The notes below the pieces were generated by a model. The model was not told where the DNA came from. It made no database searches and saw only the letters and a list, made by a program, of their open reading frames with translations. A stretch of DNA of 64,000 nt. It comes from Desulfolucanica intricata (lineage in GTDB: Bacteria; Bacillota; Desulfotomaculia; Desulfotomaculales; Desulfofarciminaceae). A program made the position numbers and the translations under genes. The stretch is from the NCBI RefSeq assembly GCF_001592105.1, contig NZ_BCWE01000018.1, positions 1 to 64,000 of the forward strand, written 5' to 3'. Each line of letters opens with the position of its first letter. Within the stretch, counting starts at the first letter, position 1. Positions 15,425-25,339 of the stretch are shown here, in pieces.

Positions 15425-16308
15425 TTATTATATCTCCTTTCTTGAGACATTACTTCTTCTAAAAATATCTTATAGTGCTCATATCGGATATTACTGATTG
15501 CCCCGCACTCAACCGCTTCTTTAACCGCACAATCAGGTTCACGAAAATGTAGGCAGCCGTTAAAACGACATTTGTTCCAGTAATTATCCATCTCGGGAAA
15601 ATACTCTGCCAGCTCTTCTTTGGGTATATGTGGTAAATATAAACTGGAGAAACCCGGAGTATCAGCAACATATCCACCCATTAACAGTTCAAGAAGCTCT
15701 ACATGCCTGGTAGTATGTTTACCACGCTTAAGTTTTGTACTGATTTCACCGGTTTTTAAACTTAGGCCGGGCTGAACAGCATTTAAAAGGCTGGACTTGC
15801 CTACTCCGGAGGGACCGGCAAATACTGTTAGATGATCCTTTAGAATAACTTTTAGTTCCTCGATACCTTCACCGGTTTTGATGCTTGTAACCAGTACCCT
15901 ATAGCCAATAGAATTATAATTATTAACAATTGCTTTTATTTCTTCAGCCGGCACCAGGTCAGCTTTATTAAAGCAAATTACCGGTGTAACTTTGCTGGTT
16001 TCAGAAAGAAGAATAAACCGATCCAGCAAATTTAGATTAGGCTCAGGTTCTTTCAGAGCAAAAACAATTACTGCCCGGTCGATGTTGGCCACCGGAGGAC
16101 GCATTAATTCGGTAAAGCGGGGTAAAATCTTTTCAACTACTCCTTTATTATTGTTAAGCGGTTTAATTTGCACCCGGTCACCAACTAAAATCTGCTGATT
16201 TTCCTTCTTAAAGCGCCCTCGCGGCTTACATTCCCAGATAAACTTCTCTTGATCTCTAACATAGTAAAAGCCCCCGTAACCCTTAATGATAATACCCTCT
16301 ACCCACAT
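15421..16308 (-). CDS. rsgA: Small-subunit ribosome biogenesis GTPase RsgA
   Basis: A 295-residue circularly permuted GTPase that checks late 30S assembly. An N-terminal OB fold (1-70) precedes the G4 motif NKAD (about 114), which comes before the P-loop GPSGVGKSSLLN (about 169) and DTPGF, as the permutation demands. A zinc finger follows with C-x4-C-x-H-x5-C spacing (CRFNGCLHFREPDC). ATG follows GGAGGTATC. It lies 16 nt after prkC. Confidence 0.95.
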   Translation of the reverse strand: MWVEGIIIKGYGGFYYVRDQEKFIWECKPRGRFKKENQQILVGDRVQIKPLNNNKGVVEKILPRFTELMRPPVANIDRAVIVFALKEPEPNLNLLDRFILLSETSKVTPVICFNKADLVPAEEIKAIVNNYNSIGYRVLVTSIKTGEGIEELKVILKDHLTVFAGPSGVGKSSLLNAVQPGLSLKTGEISTKLKRGKHTTRHVELLELLMGGYVADTPGFSSLYLPHIPKEELAEYFPEMDNYWNKCRFNGCLHFREPDCAVKEAVECGAISNIRYEHYKIFLEEVMSQERRYNK

Positions 16309-16324
16309 GATACCTCCTTAACAA

Positions 16325-18226
16325 TTAATCCATAGTTTTCTCATATACAATCTCATTGTCCAAATAAACCCTAATAGTAGCTTGCCCATAATAACGTACA
16401 GTTTTAACTACTTTTTCGCCGGGCGAATGCGTAGCTACGTAAGGTGTAGTTGTCCCACGAAAATCAACAACCTCTATTTTCACAATATGTTCTGCACCAT
16501 CATCTGTTACATCTATTTCAACATCTGCATCTCTGGGCAGCGGACCCGGACCCTTGCTAATAGTCACACTCACAACAGAACCTTCTTGAACTTGTGAACC
16601 CTGCTGCGGAGTTTGGGCCATTATATAACCTTCTAAAAACTGCTCACTTTCCTCGTAATTGATTTCACTACTTATTTTTAAGTTTAATTGTGCCAGTAAA
16701 GTTTCAGCTTCTTGAAGAGTCTTACCAGCCAAATCTGGCATCCGGTGAGTAATAAGTTCACGACCCTTACTGACGGAAACAGTTATCTCACTTCCCTTTG
16801 GTACTTTTTCTCCAGCACCGGGTCTTTGTTCTGCTATGCTACCTTTCATTATTTCATCGCTAAATACCGGTGAACCTTCAACTAGAATTAATCCTTTGTT
16901 ACGAAGGAGATTATCCGCATCCTGTTTTGTTTTTCCAATTAAATTAGGGATACTTATCATTTCTTGCCCCTTACTAACTGTTAAAGTTATAACTCTACCC
17001 TGGTGCATTGGAACTGCAGGATCATTCGGACCAATACTTTGGTCAATTACCGTTCCCTTTGGTTTATCAGAATATTTTTCTTCTTTTTTAACTTTAAGGC
17101 CGTTCTCTTCTAAATAGCTTTTAGCATCTATATAATTTCTTCCTGTTAAATCCGGCACCTTAAAATCGGGTACATTCAAAAAATTATGTAGGGCCATTGC
17201 CCCGCCCACCGTTAGTCCTATTAATATAATGGCTGCAGCTAACCAGGTTAAAGGTCGCATATTTTTGTGGTCTTTTTTAGGTGTTAGTTTTCTGTTGGTG
17301 TCTTTCACAGACGTCTTGTCTTCGGGTTTAACTGCAGGTATCAGCTTAGTTTTAAAATCCTCTGCCGGAATGACCCTGGTTGCATCTAAATCTTCTTCTC
17401 CACCGTTTACGGTAAGTTTTACGGCTATTAATTGCCGTGCCAGTTCGCCGGCGGACTGCTGACGCTGATTAGGATCTTTACTCATAGCCCTTAAAACTAC
17501 TTCTTGAAGTTCACGGGGTACATCAGGATTAATATCTTTTAGAGGAACCGGTTCATCCTTAATATGTTTTAGTGCCACTGAAACAGGAGTATCTCCGGTG
17601 AAAGGTAGTGTACCGGTAAGCATCTCGTACATAACTATCCCTAATGAATAGATATCCGATTTACGACCGGCTTCCTCTCCCTGCGCTTGTTCTGGGGATA
17701 GATAATGTACGGAGCCTACAATGCTATCCGTTTGGGTTAGTGTTGCCGCAGTGGTCTCCCGGGCAATTCCGAAATCAGTCAATATTGCTTTTCCTGTATT
17801 AGTAATAAGTATATTATGCGGCTTTACATCCCGGTGAATGATATTATTTTCATGAGCATGCTCTAAAGCATCACATACCTGCACAGCCAATTGAACAGCC
17901 TCAGCCGGCAATAAAATCCTTTTATTCTTTATTACATTTTTTAGATTATCCCCTTCTACGTATTCCATCACCAGGTACTGGATATCGCCTTCCTGTCCCA
18001 CATCATGTATGTTTACAATATTGGGATGAGATAAGCTGGCAACAGCTTGTGCTTCCCGCCGAAAACTTCTGACAAATTCTTCATCAGATGCAAATTCCGG
18101 TCTTAATACTTTAATTGTTACCAGGCGATTGAGGTAACTGTCTTTCCCCTTATAAACTACAGCCATTCCCCCGCCGCCCAGCTGCTCGATGATTTCGAAC
18201 CGGTTCCCCAAACGTTTACCGATCAT
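16325..18226 (-). CDS. prkC: PASTA-domain Ser/Thr kinase PrkC
   Basis: A 633-residue membrane kinase. The kinase domain (about 8-265) has the HRDVKPHN catalytic loop and DFGI. One membrane helix near 325-350 leads to three extracellular PASTA repeats (about 350-560), which bind peptidoglycan fragments. A C-terminal beta-rich segment of about 60 residues follows and is not PASTA-like. I place the start at ATG 18226, six nt after GAGGTG, giving MIGKRLGNRFE as in other PrkC proteins. Together with the phosphatase and two FHA proteins upstream it forms a signalling unit for cell-wall growth and, in spore formers, germination. Confidence 0.93.
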   Translation of the reverse strand: MIGKRLGNRFEIIEQLGGGGMAVVYKGKDSYLNRLVTIKVLRPEFASDEEFVRSFRREAQAVASLSHPNIVNIHDVGQEGDIQYLVMEYVEGDNLKNVIKNKRILLPAEAVQLAVQVCDALEHAHENNIIHRDVKPHNILITNTGKAILTDFGIARETTAATLTQTDSIVGSVHYLSPEQAQGEEAGRKSDIYSLGIVMYEMLTGTLPFTGDTPVSVALKHIKDEPVPLKDINPDVPRELQEVVLRAMSKDPNQRQQSAGELARQLIAVKLTVNGGEEDLDATRVIPAEDFKTKLIPAVKPEDKTSVKDTNRKLTPKKDHKNMRPLTWLAAAIILIGLTVGGAMALHNFLNVPDFKVPDLTGRNYIDAKSYLEENGLKVKKEEKYSDKPKGTVIDQSIGPNDPAVPMHQGRVITLTVSKGQEMISIPNLIGKTKQDADNLLRNKGLILVEGSPVFSDEIMKGSIAEQRPGAGEKVPKGSEITVSVSKGRELITHRMPDLAGKTLQEAETLLAQLNLKISSEINYEESEQFLEGYIMAQTPQQGSQVQEGSVVSVTISKGPGPLPRDADVEIDVTDDGAEHIVKIEVVDFRGTTTPYVATHSPGEKVVKTVRYYGQATIRVYLDNEIVYEKTMD

Positions 18227-18256
18227 TTTTTTCACCTCGAAAAATTATAACCAACT

Positions 18257-19642
18257 TTAATCTGAAACAAATGCTGATATTATATCCCTGGCCACCGGTG
18301 CAGCAACATTCCCACCGGAGCCGGCGTTTTCAACTATAACTGCAACAGCTAATTTTGGGTTTTCTACCGGGGCAAAACCAATAAACCAAGCATGTGTCGG
18401 CCCGTTAGGATTTTCTGCAGAACCGGTTTTACCTGCCACTCTAATTCCGTTAATTGCTGCTTTTTTCGCTGTACCGGCAGTTACCGCCTCTTCCATGCCT
18501 CGCTTTATTTCCTCTGCCACAGGTCGTGTAACAGCGTTTAACCACTCCCCGGTTTTATATCTGTAAATTACGTTTCCTGCCCCGTCACGGACCTCGGATA
18601 TTAGATGCGGCTTCATAATTATTCCGTTATTTGCCACTGCGGCCGCTGCTAAAGCCATTTGAAGCGGGCTGGCCAAAACTTCTCCCTGCCCGATGGCAGT
18701 AGCTGCCAGTTTAGCACCCGCCAGTTCTTTTCCGGAGGAGATTGTACTTACCCTTACGGGTATTTCCAAGCCGGGATCTTGCCCAAAACCAAAAGCTTTA
18801 GCCCCATTTACCAATTTCTTATCTCCTAAAGTAAGCCCCAGTTCAGCAAAGGTTGTGTTACAGGAAACTGCCAGTGCTTCTGTTAGATCTATCCTTCCAT
18901 GTACAGCATTATCCTTTAATTTAAAACCATTAATGCTTAAATATCCGGGACAATTAAAATCCCGGCCGGCAACTTCAGAACTATCAGTTAATGCTGCCGC
19001 CTCAGTAATAATTTTAAAAGTAGAACCCGGTGGATAAGCCCCCTGAGTAGCACGGTTTAATAATGGGCTGTCAGGGTTTTTTGATAAATTTGACCACTGA
19101 GCATCAATTTGTGAAGGATCAAATGTTGGACTGGACGCAAGGGCCAACACATCTCCGTTTTGTGGATTTAATACTACTACAGCTCCTTTACGCTGTCCTA
19201 GTAGGTTCATAGCCAGCTCCTGAATGGAAGCATCCAGGGTTAGAACCAAATCATATCCCTTTAAATCCTTATTGGATATTCGGCTGATAAATTTATCAAA
19301 ACGTCCACCGGTTGTAATACCTAGGAGGTAGCGGTCGGCCGCTGACTCAATACCGCTTCTTCCGTAACGTTCGGAAATAAAACCGATTACAGGAGCCGTA
19401 AACGCTCCTTTCGGATAAACTCTTTTACGGCTGCCTTCTTTCTCCGAATAAGCTAAAACCTCACCGCTGCGGTCATAAATTCCACCCCTATGAATTGACT
19501 TTTCAAAATATAAAAGTCGTTTATTTTGAGTACTTGCAGTAAGCTCAGGACCTTTAATTATTTGAATGTATCCCAAATACAAGATTAAAAAGCAAAAAGC
19601 ACCTAGCAATAAGTAACTCATTCTTAAAATATTTTTCTTCAT
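18257..19642 (-). CDS. pbpA: Penicillin-binding protein PbpA (class B transpeptidase)
   Basis: A 461-residue monofunctional transpeptidase that cross-links peptidoglycan. It has an N-terminal membrane anchor (9-28), a short non-penicillin-binding region, and a transpeptidase domain with SxxK (S207-K210), SxN (S260-N262) and KTG (about 405). No PASTA repeats are present. The stop of rodA overlaps its start (ATGA), so the SEDS polymerase and PBP are made together, as expected for a functional pair. Confidence 0.92.
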   Translation of the reverse strand: MKKNILRMSYLLLGAFCFLILYLGYIQIIKGPELTASTQNKRLLYFEKSIHRGGIYDRSGEVLAYSEKEGSRKRVYPKGAFTAPVIGFISERYGRSGIESAADRYLLGITTGGRFDKFISRISNKDLKGYDLVLTLDASIQELAMNLLGQRKGAVVVLNPQNGDVLALASSPTFDPSQIDAQWSNLSKNPDSPLLNRATQGAYPPGSTFKIITEAAALTDSSEVAGRDFNCPGYLSINGFKLKDNAVHGRIDLTEALAVSCNTTFAELGLTLGDKKLVNGAKAFGFGQDPGLEIPVRVSTISSGKELAGAKLAATAIGQGEVLASPLQMALAAAAVANNGIIMKPHLISEVRDGAGNVIYRYKTGEWLNAVTRPVAEEIKRGMEEAVTAGTAKKAAINGIRVAGKTGSAENPNGPTHAWFIGFAPVENPKLAVAVIVENAGSGGNVAAPVARDIISAFVSD

Positions 19643-20919
19643 CTCTGCACAGCCTCATTAGATACATTTAGCAGTAATCCAAGAAGAACAAAATTAGCAA
19701 CCAGGGAACTTCCTCCATAACTTACAAAGGGTAAAGTAACACCGGTTAACGGCAATAATTTTGTTACACCGGCTATAATAATAAATGACTGAAAACTGAT
19801 TAATACAGTCAGACCTGCTGCCAATAACATTGAAAACTCATCACGTGAAGCCAGTGCAATCTTTAACCCCCTATAAGCTATTAATAAATATATAATAATT
19901 ATTCCCGCCCCGCCTAAAAACCCTAATTCTTCACCGATAGCCGAAAAAATAAAATCAGTATGCACTGCCGGAATATCTTTAGGATAGCCTGCATTAAAAC
20001 CGCTTCCCCCAATACCCCCGGAAGCAAGGGCAATCAATGATTGTATTACTTGATAACCGGCAGTATCACTATACGGCCATGGATTAAGCCATACCTGTAC
20101 TCGCATACGAACATGGTCAAATAGCTGATAACTTAACCCGGCACCAAGCAGAAATAAAATTAAACCGGTAAAAACATACGCTAAACGGGAAGTTGCTATG
20201 TATAACATGGCTAAAAAAGTACCGAAATAAATTAACGCAGCACCAAGATCCTTTTGAAATACCAACAGTAAAAGTGAGATAGCCCACATAGCAACTAAAG
20301 GACCCCAATACTTTAATCCCGGCACTGAAATCAAACCAAAGTTCCTTGTACCGGCAGCCAAAGCGGATCTATTCTCAGCTAAAAAGCTTGTTAGAAATAA
20401 GACCAATAAAATTTTAACAAACTCTGATGGCTGAAATTGAAAGAATCTAAAATTAAGCCAGCTTTTAGCCCCGCCCTGCTCTACTCCCAAAAAGATTGGT
20501 AAGATAAGAAAGAGCACACCGGTTAATACGTATAGGTATTTATAGTCTGACAAAAATAAATAGTTTCTAAAAAAATGAGTAACTAAAACAAGAATAACGA
20601 GCCCAATTATTAACCAAACCATCTGCCTTACAGCATAAAATGAATTTAACCGGAACATAAATACCAACCCGGTTGTAGAAAGAAAAGCAACCATAGGCAG
20701 CAAAAACTGATCAGCTTTAAAACCACTTTTATACCAATAAAAGCTAACACTGCCAAAGGTTAATATAACAAGGGTACCTGCTAAAAGCGGTAATTTGGCT
20801 TCTGTATTATTAACACCTGTTAGGATCAATACTGTAACAGCAGTTAATATATATATATAAACCAGCCCTAGCAGTTGTAATTCTACCTTTCGATGTTTCA
20901 AAGCACCTATTTTAAACAT
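19639..20919 (-). CDS. rodA: SEDS glycosyltransferase RodA/FtsW
   Basis: A 426-residue polytopic membrane protein of the SEDS family, which polymerises lipid II into glycan strands. About ten hydrophobic helices are visible, with QPSEFVKI and the C-terminal LPFVSYGGSS typical of FtsW/RodA/SpoVE. Context decides the name: the partner directly downstream is a PbpA, and the kinase/phosphatase neighbours match the actinobacterial rodA-pbpA cluster. Division (FtsW) or sporulation (SpoVE) roles cannot be ruled out. Confidence 0.88.
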   Translation of the reverse strand: MFKIGALKHRKVELQLLGLVYIYILTAVTVLILTGVNNTEAKLPLLAGTLVILTFGSVSFYWYKSGFKADQFLLPMVAFLSTTGLVFMFRLNSFYAVRQMVWLIIGLVILVLVTHFFRNYLFLSDYKYLYVLTGVLFLILPIFLGVEQGGAKSWLNFRFFQFQPSEFVKILLVLFLTSFLAENRSALAAGTRNFGLISVPGLKYWGPLVAMWAISLLLLVFQKDLGAALIYFGTFLAMLYIATSRLAYVFTGLILFLLGAGLSYQLFDHVRMRVQVWLNPWPYSDTAGYQVIQSLIALASGGIGGSGFNAGYPKDIPAVHTDFIFSAIGEELGFLGGAGIIIIYLLIAYRGLKIALASRDEFSMLLAAGLTVLISFQSFIIIAGVTKLLPLTGVTLPFVSYGGSSLVANFVLLGLLLNVSNEAVQR

Positions 20920-20921
20920 TA

Positions 20922-21638
20922 TTATTCAATCTCCACCAGCACAGCAGAAATATTGTCATGCCCGCCCCGATCCAAAGCTAGCCGGAGTAAGGCTTGTACC
21001 CCCTCATCCAAATTATAGGCTTTTAATATTATATCTAAAAGTTCGTCACTTAACAGGTGATTAGTTAAGCCATCCGTACAAACCAAAATTTTATCACCGT
21101 TTTTGACAGTCAACCGATACAAATCAACATCAACTACCGGTTCAGTTCCCAACGCACGGGTAATAATATTTCTTCTGGGATGAATACGGGCTTCTTCTTG
21201 GGTAATTTCTCCATCATTTACCAGCTTTTGAACCAGAGAATGATCTTCGGTTAATTGAATAATATCATTATTTCTAATAGCAAAGGCCCTGCTGTCACCA
21301 ACATGGGCAATATATAATTCCTTTTCTACCTGCCAGCAGGCCGTAATCGTGGTACCCATTCCCCGATAAGTAATATTATTCTGAGAAGCCTTATAAATCT
21401 GTAAATTTGCCTTTTGAACTGCTTCAAGCAAAATTCCGGTCGGTTCATCAGAAAGAAAACGGCGGTGATTTACTTCCTCTTCCAAAACCTTAAGAGCCAG
21501 CTGACTTGCTACTTCACCGGCATTATGCCCTCCCATACCGTCAGCTACGGCAAACAATTTTAAATCCTCACGGACACAAAGGCTATCCTCATTAATTCGC
21601 CTGACCATACCGGTATTAGTTACTTTACTCCACTTCAT
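20922..21638 (-). CDS. stp: PP2C-family Ser/Thr phosphatase
   Basis: A 238-residue metal-dependent phosphatase that reverses PrkC phosphorylation. PP2C motifs include RRINEDS, ADGMGGHNAGE, GTTITACW, HVGDSRAF and LVCTDGLTNH, with the Asp residues that bind two metals. An upstream in-frame ATG at 21674 lies inside fhaB. The ATG at 21638 has AGAGGTG 5-6 nt upstream and gives the usual MKWSKVTNTG start, overlapping fhaB by 14 nt. Confidence 0.93.
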   Translation of the reverse strand: MKWSKVTNTGMVRRINEDSLCVREDLKLFAVADGMGGHNAGEVASQLALKVLEEEVNHRRFLSDEPTGILLEAVQKANLQIYKASQNNITYRGMGTTITACWQVEKELYIAHVGDSRAFAIRNNDIIQLTEDHSLVQKLVNDGEITQEEARIHPRRNIITRALGTEPVVDVDLYRLTVKNGDKILVCTDGLTNHLLSDELLDIILKAYNLDEGVQALLRLALDRGGHDNISAVLVEIE

Positions 21639-22077
21639 AAGCACACCTCTCGAATTTAAAAGTAACACCGCCAACAGTTATTTCATCACCTTCTAATAAT
21701 ATCACGGGCTTATTAACTAACTCTTTATTAATATACGTACCATTTAAGCTTTTTAAGTCCTCTAATAAATACCGATGTTCTTTTAAAGTAATCCGGGCAT
21801 GTTTTTTTGATACAAAGTCATTATTAATCTGAATATCATTACTGTTATCACGCCCAATAGATATACTGCCAGCAATTTCAAAACACTTCCCCGGCCCGAA
21901 ATACTCTTCAGTTTCTGATACAACTTTTAAATGACAGCATTTATATTTCTTGTAATCTTCTTTGAGTCTCGGTTTAGTATGTCTAACATCAAAAACAAGT
22001 TGTTTAATTAAAAAGATAATAAAAACATAAAAAACGATTAAAAACAGATATCTAAGAACAGTTAATAATAAAGTCAC
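21625..22077 (-). CDS. fhaB: Membrane-anchored FHA protein (FhaB-like)
   Basis: A 150-residue protein with one N-terminal membrane helix (about 3-26) and a C-terminal forkhead-associated domain (about 65-145) with SIGRDNSNDI, SKKHARI and LNGTYIN, the phosphothreonine-binding loops. This is the layout of actinobacterial FhaB/FipA. It is probably read by, or docks on, PrkC-phosphorylated partners. GTG start after GGGCGG, 2 nt from fhaA. Confidence 0.85.
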   Translation of the reverse strand: MTLLLTVLRYLFLIVFYVFIIFLIKQLVFDVRHTKPRLKEDYKKYKCCHLKVVSETEEYFGPGKCFEIAGSISIGRDNSNDIQINNDFVSKKHARITLKEHRYLLEDLKSLNGTYINKELVNKPVILLEGDEITVGGVTFKFERCAYEVE

Positions 22078-22078
22078 A

Positions 22079-22861
22079 CTAATCCGCCCTAACTGAACAT
22101 ATTGTAATACCCAGTTTTATTTCATCCCCAGGCTTTAAAATTTCCTCTATAATTCGTACTCCATTAACAAAGGTTCCGTTAGTGCTTTTCAAATCGCGAA
22201 TCACATAAGCTTTTCTTCTTCTTTCCAGCATAACATGGCGGCGGGAAACACTTTTATCGGAAAGAACAATATCACAGCTTTCATCCCGCCCAATAACTAC
22301 CCTTTGATTATTTAACTTAAAACTTTTATTTTTATCAGGACCCAGTTCAATTACCAGGTAGACCTGCTCCCTTTTACCATTTAAAAAGTCAAGATTTTTT
22401 ATAGTAAATCTCTGGGTTTTTTCTAATTTACCCTCTTGAGTCTCATTTTCTTCAGGGAGCATCATTTTTTCACTTTCGGCATAACTGCCCTGTACTTTTA
22501 TTGTCCCAACCTCTATCTCAACTTTAGATTGAAAAATAATCGTCGGGCTGCCAACCAAGGTATATTTTCGCTCACGGGCTTTTTTGATTAAATAATCCTG
22601 CATCTCGGCGGTTAATAGAGTTATATACGGTTCTAAGGCCTCAAAATCTTTACTATTCAAAGATATGATATAACTATTAGGCACAAATACACTGTTAACA
22701 CTAACCCGCTTACCGTTTTTCATTTCACGTAAAAGTTTTTTTGCTATGTCTACCGGCTGAATATTACCGCAATGTTTTTCTTTAAATATACCCTCAATGT
22801 ATTTCTCCAAACGGGTTTCCAAGCTATCAAAAAAGTTAACTTTTCTCACCCTTAAACACAT
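22079..22861 (-). CDS. fhaA: DUF3662-FHA protein (FhaA-like)
   Basis: A 260-residue soluble protein with an N-terminal DUF3662 domain (about 8-125) and a C-terminal FHA domain (about 175-258) with VIGRDESCDI, SVSRRHVML and STNGTFVNG. This two-domain form is FhaA of Mycobacterium, which binds phosphorylated MviN and PknB-pathway proteins. It overlaps the end of rlmN by 26 nt. The exact start is uncertain: an in-frame GTG at 22849 would give VRKVNFFDSLE, close to other FhaA proteins. Confidence 0.85.
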   Translation of the reverse strand: MCLRVRKVNFFDSLETRLEKYIEGIFKEKHCGNIQPVDIAKKLLREMKNGKRVSVNSVFVPNSYIISLNSKDFEALEPYITLLTAEMQDYLIKKARERKYTLVGSPTIIFQSKVEIEVGTIKVQGSYAESEKMMLPEENETQEGKLEKTQRFTIKNLDFLNGKREQVYLVIELGPDKNKSFKLNNQRVVIGRDESCDIVLSDKSVSRRHVMLERRRKAYVIRDLKSTNGTFVNGVRIIEEILKPGDEIKLGITICSVRAD

Positions 22862-23906
22862 CCTTTTGCCCGGCTAGAACTCTACGTCGCAGCTGGCCGC
22901 AGGCAGCATCAATATCCGCCCCCATCTCCCGGCGTATAGTAACCGTAAGACCCTTACTCTCTAAAATCTCTTTAAAGTGATTGACTTGTTTGGGTGATGT
23001 TTTTTCCAGCCCACGTTCCTTTACAGGATTAACAGGTATTAGGTTAATATGACAAAATAAGTCTTTAAGCAGGTCGGCCAGCTCAGCGGCATGATTAATT
23101 TGATCGTTAAAACCTGCAACCAGAGCATATTCAAAACTTATCCTTCGCCCGGTAAAAAAAATATAGTCACGACAAACCGCCAACAGCTCATTTATAGGAT
23201 ATTTTTTATTAACCGGCACGATATAATCACGAAGTTCGTCATTGGGAGCATGAAGAGAGATGGCTAAAGTAATAGGTAATTTTCTTTCTGCCAGTTCCCG
23301 TATCCGGGGCACGATTCCGCAAGTAGACAGGGTAATATGCCTGTAACCAATATTTAATCCGTAAGAGGCATTAATGTTCTCCAGAAATTTAAGTGTGTTA
23401 TCAAAATTATCTAATGGTTCCCCTGCCCCCATAATTACAATATGGCTGACCTTAAATTGATCACCTTGATCCCTTTGAATAGCTAATACCTGTTCATAAA
23501 TCTCCCCCGAACTTAAATTACGAACCAAACCTTCCAGGGAAGAAGCACAGAGTCGACAAGCCATTCGGCACCCCACCTGTGTAGAAACACAGACAGAGTG
23601 TCCGTAAGAATGCTTCATTAATACACTTTCTACAGCTTGGCCGTCTTTCAGCTCAAACAAGTATTTTACAGTCTCTTCATCTCCGGATACTTGTTTTTTA
23701 ATAATTCTAAAATTCTCCAGATAAGCAACTTCCCGCAGTTTACTGCGAAATTCCAAGGGTAAATTAGTCATTTGCTCAAAAGAAGTAATACCCTTTTTAA
23801 ATACCCATTCAGCTATTTGGCGGGCCCTAAATTTGGGCATCTCATATTGGGCTACCCATTCTTCCATCTGCTTTAAAGTTAAGTTCATTAACCCTGTACT
23901 TTTCAA
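22836..23906 (-). CDS. rlmN: 23S rRNA (adenine-2503-C2)-methyltransferase RlmN
   Basis: A 356-residue radical-SAM methyltransferase that modifies 23S A2503 and some tRNAs. The CxxxCxxC cluster motif is CRMACRLC (about 118-125). VSHIVIMGAGEPLDN follows, and near the C-terminus are the two-step methyl-transfer cysteines, including GADIDAACGQLRRR. The start is TTG at 23906, 8 nt after AAGGGG; ATG at 23888 is the alternative. Confidence 0.95.
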   Translation of the reverse strand: MKSTGLMNLTLKQMEEWVAQYEMPKFRARQIAEWVFKKGITSFEQMTNLPLEFRSKLREVAYLENFRIIKKQVSGDEETVKYLFELKDGQAVESVLMKHSYGHSVCVSTQVGCRMACRLCASSLEGLVRNLSSGEIYEQVLAIQRDQGDQFKVSHIVIMGAGEPLDNFDNTLKFLENINASYGLNIGYRHITLSTCGIVPRIRELAERKLPITLAISLHAPNDELRDYIVPVNKKYPINELLAVCRDYIFFTGRRISFEYALVAGFNDQINHAAELADLLKDLFCHINLIPVNPVKERGLEKTSPKQVNHFKEILESKGLTVTIRREMGADIDAACGQLRRRVLAGQKDVFKGEKS

Positions 23907-23944
23907 TAATATTTCCCCTTGATATTTATTCTACACTGTTTCAA

Positions 23945-25303
23945 TTAAACCCTTTTCCTGCGCATCCGAGCAATATAAAAGCCATCCATTCCGTGTACAT
24001 GGGGCAGAATTTGCAAATATCCCTTCTCCATAGTACCGTCTTTATCCAGCTCAGGAGAAAGTAATTGAGTTATATCACCCAAACAAAAGTCTTGATGAGT
24101 AGATAAAAAGTTTTTAACCTGATCATGATTTTCCTCACGGGTTATGGTACAGGTACTGTAAACAAGTACTCCGCCCGGTCGAACACAGCGTGCTGCACTC
24201 TCCAAAATCTCCCGCTGCAGTTTTACGATTGCAGACAGTTGTCCGGGTTCTTTACGCCACCGGGCATCCGGCCGCCTTCTCAATACCCCCAGCCCGGAGC
24301 AGGGAGCATCAACCAAAACATAGTCAGCCCAACTCTCAAGTTTTTCAGGTAATGCCCGTGAATCTGCATTTAAGTATTGAACGCTGGTAATTCCCAATCG
24401 GTGACAATTATTTTTAATTAAATCAAGTTTATGGGGATGAACATCTACAGCAATAATTTCACCGCTGTCATTCATTAATTGAGCAAGATGAGTTGTTTTA
24501 CCTCCCGGGGCACTACAAGCATCTAAAACCCTGGCCCCCGATGCAGGATTTACCACATGACCAACTAACATAGAACTCTCATCCTGAACCTGAAAAAGGC
24601 CATTCTTAAAAGTCTCCAAACTTCTTAACGATAAAAATCCTTCGATATTTAACCCCTCAGGGGTATAATTAGTCTCACTAACATTAAGTCCCTCATCTAA
24701 AAGCTTACGCGCCAACTCCTGACGATTGGTTTTTAATGTATTAGTACGTACAGTAACCGGAGCCGGAGTATTATTAACCTGACAAAGCTGAATGGTTTCT
24801 TGAACTCCGAATTCATCCAGCCACCGTTTCACCAACCAGGTTGGATGGGAAAAACGCAATGAAATATGTCCCACCGGGTCTTCATTAATATCAGGAAAAG
24901 AAATTTCATTCTGATGCCTGGAGATATTTCTTAATACACCGTTGATAAACTTAACTTGCCCCGGGTGTCCATACTTGTGAGCCAATTTAGCGGCCTCATT
25001 GCAGGCTGCTGAAGCCGGTACCCTGTTCATAAATAATAACTGGTAGGTCCCCATACGTAAAATATTGCGCACCCAAACAGTTTGAGAAGCCAGTGGGTGC
25101 CTTAAGAAACGTGCAAGCACCCAGTCAATAGTATTAAGTGCACGTAAAGTACCGTAAACCAACTCAGTGGCAAAGGTTCGGTCCAGCTTGCCGGGGTGAT
25201 AATGCTCCAAGGCATTATTTAAAGCAATATTCGCATAGGCGCCTTCTTCATCAACGCCTTTAAGCACCTTTAAAGCTATTTCTCGGGCACTGACCTCCGC
25301 CAA
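23945..25303 (-). CDS. rsmB: 16S rRNA (cytosine-967-C5)-methyltransferase RsmB
   Basis: A 452-residue enzyme with an N-terminal NusB-like RNA-binding domain (1-130) and a SAM methyltransferase domain. Motif I is DACSAPGGKTTHL, and the two catalytic cysteines lie in DAPCSG and YSTCT, as for m5C RNA methyltransferases. TTG start after GGGAGGGG. It lies between the DUF116 gene and rlmN, in the Bacillus-like order. Confidence 0.95.
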   Translation of the reverse strand: MAEVSAREIALKVLKGVDEEGAYANIALNNALEHYHPGKLDRTFATELVYGTLRALNTIDWVLARFLRHPLASQTVWVRNILRMGTYQLLFMNRVPASAACNEAAKLAHKYGHPGQVKFINGVLRNISRHQNEISFPDINEDPVGHISLRFSHPTWLVKRWLDEFGVQETIQLCQVNNTPAPVTVRTNTLKTNRQELARKLLDEGLNVSETNYTPEGLNIEGFLSLRSLETFKNGLFQVQDESSMLVGHVVNPASGARVLDACSAPGGKTTHLAQLMNDSGEIIAVDVHPHKLDLIKNNCHRLGITSVQYLNADSRALPEKLESWADYVLVDAPCSGLGVLRRRPDARWRKEPGQLSAIVKLQREILESAARCVRPGGVLVYSTCTITREENHDQVKNFLSTHQDFCLGDITQLLSPELDKDGTMEKGYLQILPHVHGMDGFYIARMRRKRV

Positions 25304-25339
25304 TTGATCCCCTCCCGTATTTTAAATCTAAACCGGATT

